Assembly: GCA_023052935.1 (NCBI GenBank)
Contig: CM041298.1
Span: forward strand, 65,373,838-65,437,837
Length of the DNA: 64,000 nt
Direction of reading: 5' to 3'
From: Piezodorus guildinii
Taxonomy: Eukaryota > Arthropoda > Insecta > Hemiptera > Pentatomidae
Shown here: piece after piece, positions 35,701 through 47,700 of the stretch
Layout of the letters: the number at the start of each line of letters is the position of its first letter
Position numbering within the stretch: the stretch's first letter is position 1
Notes under the pieces: model-generated
Seen by the model: only the letters and a program-made list of their open reading frames with translations
Told to the model about the DNA's origin: nothing
Database searches by the model: none
Program-made: the position numbers and the translations under genes

Positions 35701-38700
35701 AATTATTTCGCTCGGTAAATGATAGTAAATAGGTACCTATATTGTAATATTTATAAATTTTAGTAATTCACAGAGAATAATGATTTGCAGATTGTGGTCA
35801 GTTCTTAGAGCCTGAGCCTAACGTGAGCGGTCACTTAATCTTTAATCTTCATCATTGCAACAACAAAAGATTTCTGTTAGTCGGAGGCGCCTTAAAATTA
35901 ATACAATGATTTGGAGAAGGTACTTATACTGTATAATTTTACAAGGTATTTAGGTTTTTTAAGCAAGTTAATAGTTTATTTTTAAATTGAAATCTAAAAT
36001 TGTTTTTAAAGTTATGTAAGGTGATATTTTAGTATACATTGGATTAAAAATTAAATACTAAACTTTGTAACTTTCGGAAGACCTGCAATTATCTAACGCC
36101 AGATATTTTGAATTTAGGGGTTTTTGCCATTGTACTGATTGGATGAAGGGGTCCGCGAAATTTTTTTGTTGGGAACCACGGGAGATTATTTCAAAAATTT
36201 AATATTTTTTCGTGCAGAAAGAAGTAGCACAGTAATAAAATATTAAGCTAGTTGCCTTTTTACAGCATACGTAGTGCAGAGCGGGGCTAGTTGATCATAG
36301 GGGCAAGTTGGGCAATTGAAATATCTCGTAAACTATTCACCGTACGCATCTTATGTCTGAAAGAAGGAGTTGTGGGAGGGATAACCATCACGCGATCGCT
36401 AGTGGCGGCTGGATGAGCGAGTGAAGCGCTCGGGTGTTTGTTTATTTTGTGAACAAAAAGTAAAAACGTCGTTCATCACAAGTTTTAGTCTGTATTAGTC
36501 AATTTGTATCTGTTAAGTGTTAATCTTTCAGAGAATATTGTACTTTTGAGATGTGGAGTAGTTCTCGATATAATTCTTATGATTTTTTTATAACCTCGTT
36601 TTGTTTTAAAATTCCGGGTTGGGTTTATTTGAGCTATAGTAGCTCAATTTACCTCACGTCTTAAACAACTTAAGAAATGAATGTTTTATTTTTTGTTACG
36701 ATGCGGACTTTGAGAGACTAAAAGATGTTCTTAATTGCAACACAATGATCATTAAGTTCTAAAGATCTAATTAATATTTTTTAAGATATAAGCTATATGA
36801 GTAATAATATAAACATTTAAGTCTGATTTTAAATAGCAAGACTGAATCCAATGTTGAAGTTAATCTTAAGGTACGTTAATGTTTTATTGACTCTAGTTTT
36901 GGTCAATTATTCAAAATTACATTAAATTTTGTCGTTCTGTCACTGAAAGACGATAAATAAAGAGCTAATTGTTAAACACATATTTTACTTTATTTCTAGT
37001 TGAAATTGAAACCATGGTTTGGTTAGACATTCTTAGCGCTCAACTTGCCCCATACCCTTTCTCAACTTACCTCACCTATGGGGTACATTGAGCAAACTTG
37101 ACTTCCTGGATTTAAATAGCTGTAGTTCTTAAATTCGCCTTCTTACAAAAACATTACTTTGGACACTTCTCCTAAGGGGTATATTTCGAATACATCAAGC
37201 CGCTTAAAAATTTATTGAGACTTATCATTGAGGAGCTAAAGCCGTTCAAGTGAAAAGTTATTCAACTGCCCCAAATTATAGAAATTTCAAAAGTTCAGCC
37301 TTCTGAAATTTTTTATTTTTAATCTAAAATCTTTAAGTATCCAATTTTTAGCTTGTTCAAATTATTGAGAGCAAAGTGAACGCTCTATATCCTTCCCACT
37401 GCGATGTTTCTGGGCGATATAATAATATTTAGTTGTATACAATATTTACAAGTTTAAATAGATACAAATAAGGTTTCTTACATGATTTCAGTTATCCTTT
37501 TATAATGATAATAGAGTTTCAATCATCGTTCGGTTTACCTAATAATAATGCTTTTTGCTTAAGACAGTAGGAAAAATAAAATTTCTGCGCAACTTTAATT
37601 ATGCAAGTGAGTAATAAATTATTGCACTTTGAATGATATAAAATATTCTCCACTAGACATTTTTAGTTTTATTACATACTACCTTAATGTTTTATCTTTC
37701 ATACCACACTTCAAATATTTATTAGTCATAAAAAGGTTGTTTATTTTAATTAAAGAATTTTAAAATCTTATCAATATGCCTCCGGTATTTCAAAAGCAGT
37801 AAAGAAAAAATATTTTAAAAAAAGCTTCCGAGGGATACTGACCCAAGAAGACATACTTGACATAATCCGCATATATTTTAAAACACTGTAAATTTATGTA
37901 ATAAATGGATCAATGCAGAGATAATTGGCAGTTTATTGTGTAATATAATTCAAGTAATAGCACTATTGATTTTTTTTAACTGTTAAATTTTCTATATTCC
38001 CATGCTAAAAAAAAACTAAGTACTTCTGTAATATATCCTCGAATGAATGTTACAAATTTGAAAAAATAAAACAAACTGTGTTGCTGATAAGAAATTGTCA
38101 TATTTTGGAAGAAGAAAGAAAAATGCAACACAACCGAAAATTGTATTTAAAACAATTAGAAACTGAGGAATGCTTACTTATATACCACTATTAATAAAAC
38201 TATCTGTTGCCCACGACTTCGTCCGCGTCAATTGAGACGTTGATTTCCAAAAGGTACTAAAGGACATTTTTTACGAAATTGATTTTTTTACATATTTGTA
38301 TTCTCATCATTTAGTTTAATCTAAATATTCTATTAGATGTTATCTGATAAATTCACAAGTCCTTAAAAAACGCGATTTAGAAATGCGGTCATTTTCTAAA
38401 AGTACTAATTACGCATTTATTTTCGTTCCAAATCATTCTAAAAAAATTCATTCCATAACTTTAATTTGATTTTATTATTATTGTAAAAAAACAATTCTAA
38501 ATTTTAAGGCTAAAAGACCCAAATTAGCTAGTTCAATAATATAGTAATGAGAGATTTTCGCGCTTCCTGCAAAATTTCCTAGAATGGATATAGTACCTTT
38601 TGGAAATCAACGTCTCAATTTCTGTTGTTATTATATTTAGAAGTTTTAAGAATAATTAAAGTACTTTCTAATTGATATTTTTAGTTTTATTTTCTTGTGG

Positions 38701-41700
38701 AGTCCATATCTCAATGTTCACATTTACTTGATGTATTTTTTTGTGTTAATACAGTTGTAAATATCTCTATAATAAATAAAAAATAAAAAAAAATTTCTTG
38801 TGGCCGAAGATCATACTGACCCGATCTTGACAACGCGACATATAGTTGTCTATGTTAAAAGCAGTCTTCCTACTTGTTTAAATGTTTGCCCCTGTGATTT
38901 ATTAATTATAACGGGAAATTGAGGGGTGCCCGTGGCTGAGTGGTTAGCGCACTAGCCTGCCACGCTGAAGTTGTGAGTTCGAATCCCAGTCCCCAGACTT
39001 TTCAAGCATACAAATAAATGGGGAGTCACTCACAATCTCCCCCGGGTAATGTGGGACCCGTCAGCTAATTGATAGCCACCCACAAAATAGGCGTAGGGAG
39101 TGATGACCCTACCCTATAAAATGTCATCGAGTATCGGCGGTGTGGAATATAAACCATACCGCTCGGCCAAGGGCCTCCAAGGCCTGGCGCGCCAACCGGA
39201 TAACGGGAAATTGAATTATTTTAAAATTAAAAGATAAATCATTTAAAATCATTGGGATGCGAGGTTAATTTTCCCCCTTTTTTCCAGATTTTCCACTGAT
39301 TCTTCACTCCTATTAGTCGCAGCGTGATGTTAAATAGCCTTCCTTGATAAATGGACTATCCAATTTAAAAAGAATTTTTCAATTCAAACCAATAGTTTCA
39401 GAGATTAGCGCGTTCAAACAAACAAACATACTCTTCAGCTTTATAATATTAGTATAGGTATCAAGCAATTGAATTAAAACTCAATAGTGACCTTTATCAT
39501 CACAATTTCAGCTTCATATGAAAGTGTATAACCCATGGATGTTAACTCTACAATATTTATTGAAGGAAAAATATATATGGTCAATATTATAGCTATTTTA
39601 AACAGTATTCTAATTATATATTACAATATATACTGGAGGTCACCTGTGGCATAATGACTAGCCAGTCATCTATGACCAAGGTAACTGTAAAGTAAAGACC
39701 CGGCAGATGGACCTAGGATTTTTTAAGACGGGAAAAAATTCTTCATTATACCGTCCTTCCAAGAAGACGTAAAATAGTAGATCCAAGCCTGTACGATGTC
39801 AGGTATTCCTTAAAGATCCCTATCATAATAAAACCTGGCTAGGCAAAATTTAGGATTCCCACTGGAGCGTTGTCCAATTAGCCATAGTTGCATAAAGTGA
39901 TGTTAAATGAATAAACAACAATAACATTGTTTGCAATAAATATAATAGTTGTTTACAAAAAAGTTTGATAAATCAGTATATAATAAATATGGGATGGCCT
40001 GTAGCATGGTGGTTAGCATAACAGCCTCCTATGCCCAAAGTCAAGGGTTCAAACCTGCAGGTGGTCCTAGGATTTTTTAATGTGAGTGAAAAATCCTTAG
40101 TCATGCCATCTTTCGGAGGGAACATTAAGAGGTGGTCCCGAGACTGTACGATGTCAAGTACTCGTTAAAGATTCCTATCCTAATTAAGTATGGATAGGAA
40201 AAATTTAGGACTTCAACTGTAGCATCGTCCGATTAGCCTCAGCAGCATAAAGCGACGTTAAATAAAATAAAAAATAAAGTAAAATAAAACAAAAAATATT
40301 CTGATATAATATCAGTATTATATACAAATAAAAATAAAACAGTCGTATTGTAATGAATTTTTTTCTCTACGTCCTTTACTATTAATAATTAATTTTTTTT
40401 TATGAAGTTTAACAAAAACGTCCTAAATTTTAACCAAGATTCTGCAATATGAGAATAGAAATCTTTTAGGAGGTGTTAGGGTTGATGACAAAAATAAAAC
40501 ACGAAATAAAGAACGTTTTTATTAAAATTTTGTTTAATATATAATAATTAAATATTGATTATTATATGAAAGTTTTCTGTTTATTTTATTTCTGACTACG
40601 CGTCAACCACCATATCCTTCGTTTTATCGACTGTCAACCATATTTGTGAAATTATAATAATTCACATTTTTATTTTTACCTTTTTTGGTTTATAAGTTAT
40701 AAAAACATCTTCCAAACCACTGAAGGTATTAATAAAACTTAAAGCGAAAATATAAATTACACTTTAAAGTCCTTTAAAAATGAAATATATTTAATGATAG
40801 AAAAATACAACTATTTCTTTATCACTCGCATAAAAATTATTAATTTTAATTTAAAATTCCTTATATCATATGGAAATTTGGTAATTTTATTTTTAATAGA
40901 TATAAAGAAAGAGCATTTAAAGATAAATATTTTTTTTTTTTTTTTTTTACAAATTGTTGAAAAAAATTAATTCTAATAACAGGTTATTATATATTACTTA
41001 CGATCCAATATTTTCAGATGACAATGATGCCAGGTCCTGTTGTATATCCGTCAAATGATAGGCTTCTGTAGCTGTTAACAAACATCACACTGGATTATTA
41101 TCTAATTATGTTTTCAAATGATAACATTACTATAATAAATTAATAACAAGTTGAGGATCCCGAACAAGACATTAAAATATTCCTAGAGCAAAACAAGTTT
41201 TATTTATTACATCTGGTTCTGGTGAGAGTTGACAAATAATTTAGATATCAAAACGTCCATATTTCAAATTGAAACGAAAAATAAACTCACATTAATTAAA
41301 TAAACAAACGAAATTTCTTAATTTCTCCTTTCATGAGAAAATTTTCCTGACATTTACAATAAGAATGAGCGAAATTAGTCCAGCCGTTGGAGCGTGATGT
41401 CATGGCTTAGGGAATCGGAATCATGAAACAAAAAACTATTTGTTTTTCAATTTCGATATAAACATTGAAATAATCTAAACCTGGGGTTAATTTTGAAGAA
41501 AAATCTCTTAGAAACCCTATTATGACGAGATTTTTTGGCATTTTTAAATCTATTTACAAACACAAGACTTGCATATTTCAATGGTTTATTTTTCGTTTCA
41601 ATTTGAAATAGGGACATTTTGATATATAATTTAATTATCTAATTAACCCCAGGTTTAGATTATTTCAATGTTTATATCGAAATTGAAAAACGAATAGTTT

Positions 41701-44700
41701 TCTGCTTTATGATTCCGATTCCCTATCCATATTCCCTATGCCATGACATCACGCTTCAACGGCTGGACTAATTTCGCTCATTCTTTTTGTAATTGTCAGG
41801 AGAATTTTCTCATGAAAGAAAAAATTAAGAAATTTCGTTTGTTTATTTAATTAATGTGAGTTTATGCTGCTGTAGCTAATCAGAGTAATAAACTTAACTG
41901 AGGAACATTAGAAAATTTAATATGGTCTGCAAGTTTTCTTTAATTTTCTAATGTATCAATAATATACCTATATACAGGGTGTTTCGTAATGTTTACGGCA
42001 CTATTTTAGGTATGTGTTCACAAACACAAAATAAACACTAAAGTTCACATTAACGAATATCTCAAAATCATTTATTAAACAGAAATCAAAGGTTGAAGAT
42101 TTATTATTTATTTGCTACTGTATTATTATTAGGACTGACTGTACAAAGTTTAACGTGTTTAATACTAAACAACATGTTTTAATCACCTAATGAACAAATG
42201 AACGATAAGTAATGACAGTAGTTGCTCATCTGTTTGTCTAGTTCTGAGTGTTTTAGTGTACGATCGCTGTATTTATTTTGTCTAATTCTGTGTTTTTTTT
42301 AGTCTGAATAAATTCTTTGACACAGTTCAATTTATGATTACCATGGGAGACACCATAATAAATATGTTGGACACCGTTTTACGATTTGGCATTATGCGGT
42401 TAGAATTTTTATTGTTTTAACCGTTTATATGTACCTCAGTATCAGTTAAAAGCATGTCTCTTTGTTATGCAAAGGTTAATATATTTATGGTGTCTCCCAT
42501 GATAATCATAAACCGAGGTCTTAATGTAGTAAATAAATATTAAATCTTTAACCTTTGATATCTCTATATATATATAAAATGATACAGAGGTAAACAAACA
42601 TTACTGTTTGGAAGGGGACTAATTAGTGTTGACATTCATTCAAATGAATAATCCAATAAACGGTTTGTTATCATGATAAAGAGATTTTGGTTTACGCTAA
42701 CTCCTTCTAAACCACTGGACGAATTTTGATACGGTTTTCACCATCATTTCGGGCATTGTTTCCTAAAGGTTTATAAATAAAATCCAATGCAATTTAACTT
42801 TTCTTAAAACGGAAATAATAAATTTTCTGCGGTCAAGTCATAAACAATCATTCCTGAAATATAAGTAGTAACATAAACGTAAAATATACCGTTGGAAAGT
42901 GCAAGATTTTAGAAAAGTTAATAAGCAATCAAATAAATCATACAAGTTAATATAAAGTTGTAAGTCCATAAACTTATGTTTTTACTTTCACTTAGGTAAT
43001 ATATATAGTAAGAGGAAGTATTGCGATCGTGAAAATTTTCGAATTACAGTTTTCAACAGAAATACACGTTTTAGGGTCCCCTGAGTCCAAATAACCAAGT
43101 CCCGCAAAAAGGTCTGTGTGTGGTAACTCCCGGGCGGAAACGGTAAGTCCTATGAAACTGAAATTTCATATTTAAGACAAGTATACGCCCGAGACGTGAC
43201 AAAACTTTTTTCATCGAAATAAGCTTTCCAGAAGAGGCACTTTATACCATACATTTTGCAATTTTTTTCGTTTTTCTCGAAAACGGTTCCGACGATTTTG
43301 ATTAAACTCGCTAAAAACGATGTCGATGTAAAATTTAATGGGCTTTTATATCATGTAGGTTTTATTCTGGTTAAAATGGTCTGACAGGACTTAAATGCCG
43401 ACATTTTAAATTTTCTTCTCCTAAAGTACCTGTAATTTTGTAGATTCAATAAAAATAACTGTATTATCTTGTTAACGCTGATGAAAAACAGGTTTTTTTA
43501 ATGCAATTTTTCGTTTTTTAACATAAGAGCAGTAATATACATGTATGATATACCGTTGGAAAGCTAAAGATTTTAGAAAAAATATTATCTCATACAAAAG
43601 TTTTTAAAGTTAATAGAGACTGATGAAATGAACATAAAACTAACTGATTATTTTAAATAATAATATAATAGATTTTTTAATAAAACACATGTTTCTATAT
43701 AAATTCAATTTAATTAATTCCTTAATAGTTTCACGCATTTTTATCTCTAACTGTTTTTGAAAATAATTTCATTGATTTTAAAAATGGAGGTAAGTGAAAG
43801 TCGTGAGTTGCCCGCACCAGATTTTTTGTAATGTTTTGATGAGGGAGATTATGTATGGTGAACGTACAGGTTATATTCTTTCATACAGTACTCGAGATTA
43901 TAGACAAAATATTAAGAAGCAAATCGTACGTAAGTTGTACAAATAAATGTAAAGTTGTTAACAACTAGCATTGCTAATAATTATTTATACTTTTAGATCA
44001 TTTAATAAAAACATATATTTCACTGCAAACTAAACGGGACTCCTATGGAAACTAAATTAACTTTTAAAATGTATTTATAAAAAGTTCATTTCCATTATAA
44101 AATAGTAATATCCCGAATAAAACAGGAATCGTTTTACATAAATCACATAAATACCAAACCGATTATTGACCAACTTATGTTTCCAATTTCTGCCGATTTT
44201 AAATATAATAATAAATAGACGTTATATAATAAATATAATATTTTCTTGCGAAATGCACTTTTCGTTACAATGAACTCATAATACCAAAGTGGTAAACTCT
44301 TGATTTGACAAACAGAAGTTTTTTTAAAGATAAATGAAACCTGAAGTTTTTTAAACATTTAGTAAATAATAAATCTTTAACCTTTCAAATCTGTTTAATA
44401 AATAATTTTAAGATATATGTTAATATGAAGTTTTTTGTTTATTTTGCGTTAGTGAACACATACCTAAAATAGTACCGTGCAATTACGAAGAGTGCAATTA
44501 TATACAACCTGTATATAGAATGAATGAATCCCTTATTCCCCTTGGTAACAGCATCACGCTTATTAGTATTAGCTGGACCGATTTCGCTAAAACGAAAAGT
44601 TTATTCCGACTTTCAAAATAAATATATTGAAAAACGATAAGCTTTTATAACGACGTGCCATACATCGGTAGATTTCAATTGAAATGGAAAACAGTATTTT

Positions 44701-47700
44701 GATAGCTCGGTGAAATAATAAAAAAAAAAAAAAAAAGTCGATGGAGGAATCGGAGTGCTGACAAATTATTTAAGTCACACACCGGTACAAATAATTCGCC
44801 ATATAATATCCTATTTTACATCTATTCACTATCTCTTATCTTTGTATATTCAGGGTCAAATATATCATCTAACAGCTTTCTTATTGTCCTTCTGTTGGGT
44901 CAGCTAATATGTGAATATTTTAATAACATTTTTGTTGCTGTTTCACTTGCAATGAGAAATACGAAACCTTTTTGGAAACAAATTTATTTTTCCACATTCG
45001 TCAAAATCTGAGATATTAAATAAAATTGTTTTGCACTCGTCATCTTCCTGAATTTTTCAAGGGACTCCTAGGAAGTGTTGGCCTCTTATTTTTTGCAAAG
45101 TATGTAGTTTAATGTCTAGTTGTACCTTTAAAAAGGATATCGAATTTGCGAGACACATGTAGGATCCTCTCCTTGTAAGTCCAAAAAAATTATTTTTATG
45201 TAAGAAGAGATTTGAATTACTAAATTAATAAAAAATCATGAACACGACTGTTTTTAGTCGACCTGTCATTTTCGAAAATTTTGCTACGTAGAGTTTAGAC
45301 GTCCTTGATGTGAGATGTGAGTTCTTCGGGATGACTCATGATAACCAAAAACGTCTCAGAGAGTTGAAACCTAAAGAAAACGTTGCATAAAACAGACCTC
45401 AACATCACTATCAGGGCAACTAATATGGCGTTGTGACTTGGTCAACTTTCGCTATAGGACAGGCAACAATAATTATCCATTCAGTTTTGATAATAGAGTT
45501 ATTTATAATAATTTAAAACCCTGTTGCACTAACAATGTAGTGTTAAAGTTAACTTTTGCTGTGAGCTAACCCAAGTTAAAATATGATCGTGATTAAAATT
45601 TCAAATTAAAAATGGAGTAATATGAATAAGCTAGTAAATATATTAGTATTTTTTACTTTTCTTTTTTATTTGTCACGATGTTTTTATCCTAACACCCTTT
45701 TCATAAACATAATATTCTATTCTATTCTAATACATATTTTCTTGTGTCTTCCAAAATAACTGAGCTATGGGTATAAATAAGTGTAACATTTATTTATTTT
45801 TTTAATTAATCGCTGTGTCCTGATTAAAAAACTTCTAGAAATATTTTCTCTATCTTCAAAAATAACTGAGTTACGGGCAGATATGTGTGTAAATTTTTTT
45901 TTTCATTTATATGATTAATCGCGGTTGCTGGGAAAAAATATTTTATTTATAAAGTAGTGCTGTCCAACTATATTGGGTTTCTTAAAACATAGCATACTAT
46001 AATTTTTTTTTAAATAATTATAATATTATGCAAATAAACGATATATGATATTATAACTACATTTTTTGTTATTATTAATTTATTTCATTTTTTTCTAATA
46101 TAGTTTTATCATTTTTTTACTGATAAAAAAAAATCTCATAAAGAATAAAACTCAATAAAATATTTTCTCCATCTTCAAAAAAAACAGATCGTTTGATCGT
46201 CCGCCATTTAAAAACTAATTGGCTGATATCAACGTATATGTGTTAGGATCATCGTTGTATGCGCTAGCATTTTTTTTTTCCAAATTTCAAAAAAATATCG
46301 AAAAAATTGGTTCAGTAGTTTTTTAGAAAAGCCGCGGACGGCAGAAAGATGGATTATTTATTTATTTTTTATTTGTTATGTTATTATTATCGAATTTTGA
46401 GGGAGGAGGAGCTAATTTTATTTCTGTAGATTAAAAACTTTCATTATTGAAAATAATAAACATAAAAATTCATACTTGACTTCATTACTATTTCCTTTTC
46501 TTATCTTTTAATTTTTATTGAAATAATTCAAATAAAAATTCCTCATTCGAAAACACTATTTGGATAAGTAGCTTGAAACGCGAAACTTCAAATTCGAAGG
46601 AGTGATCTTTTTTTTTTAGGTTATAAGAGGACTTCTCGCTAACTGTTTAGAATTGAAATAGTCATATGTTTATATTTCTCATTTTTTTAATTTTATTTGA
46701 TCTATTTTGTGATTCATTATGTGCAAGCGCTACAGTCAATTGTTTTATTCAATTTGAAACAGCTGTTAAGTGACGCTGGAAAGAGGGCATTGTGGGATTG
46801 TGGGAAAGTTAGTTGGTTCACTCGCGAGTGTAGACGGTGTTTAATTAAGTTGGTGGTCGCAAAATGTGCCATATTGTTCTCAAATCGCAATTCATCGAAG
46901 GGAATCAAAGGTCACAGAAAAAAGTAGAAAATTGCCGCTAGGAGTAGGAGTCGCAGAAGGAAAGAAGGAACATCGCAGACGGGAGGGGGAAGGAAGTCAT
47001 CACGGATTGAAAGAATCACCACTTGCACACTATAAACAGTATTTTGTTTTATTTTAATTAATATAAGTTTGTTCATGTTCTCTCTTTTATTATTTCATTT
47101 ATTTACCCTCAACAAAATTGCACGGATCGACAGATTATTCAGCGATTCTATTAACGACCGGATTGAGGCTGCGAGCAAACACGTTAGTCGCCCCTCTTCC
47201 CAACACTAATTATAAGTAAATGTATTATATATTATTCTATAAATAAAGTAATAACATTTAAAATTAAAATATTACCTGGAAATTGGTCTGCTTCGCTGTC
47301 ATCTTGAGGTTCACATAGGCAAGATCCCCCTGGCTTGCACATCTCCAAACATCTAGAAATTTGTTAATTCTGACGAAGAATAAGTAATTATCTAGTGCTA
47401 ATTTGGGGGCACGATCATAAATTATTCTTTCAATATAGCACAAAACTATAAGTGGATGTCACTCTTTGAAAACTAAACTCACAGATATTTATATGTACAT
47501 ATTTTTTTCTTCTCAAAGGATTCCAAAATATATCCATTAATATTGAACTATTAATTGCAATAATAACCGATTTTCCTGTTAGTCATAGAATTATAATTTA
47601 TTATAAAATTTTAATTATGACTGGCATCCATTAGCGATTTTTAACTTTAGCGTTGAAATATCTGTATCACAAAAAAATCTTGCGAATAGTAGACATTTTT

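Larger units (their letters stand above)
38205..39465 (-). mobile_element. Helitron remnant with helicase C-terminus, three insertions
   Basis: The reverse strand runs from ATTATAAAGCTGAAGAGTAT at 39455 to a Helitron-like end at 38205 (GACGAAGTCGTGGGCAACAG). In between, short frames read QFPVI, INKSQGQTFKQVG and YVALSRSG with YDLRPQ. These are the last helicase motifs of Helitron Pif1-type helicases, although the protein is heavily deleted. It carries a SINE (38923-39199), a LINE tail (38701-38794) and a family T element (38234-38616). Confidence 0.85.
41965..44515. mobile_element. Family Q: element with about 160-bp inverted ends
   Basis: The left end CTATATACAGGGTGTTTCGT, then CTATTTTAGGTATGTGTTCA, mirrors the right end read in reverse (TTCTATATACAGGTTGTATA, then CTATTTTAGGTATGTGTTCA). 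The interior holds Z and X copies and a further hairpin. No transposase was seen. Confidence 0.65.

Noticed and set aside
38930..39000. tRNA gene
   Set aside because: A and B boxes are present but no full cloverleaf is formed. The unit is repeated with a common body and target duplication, so it is a SINE head. The same applies to all copies listed.
46697..46927. 76-codon ORF in intron 4 island
   Set aside because: No recognisable domain; overlapping frames on both strands are of similar length, as expected by chance in less AT-rich sequence.
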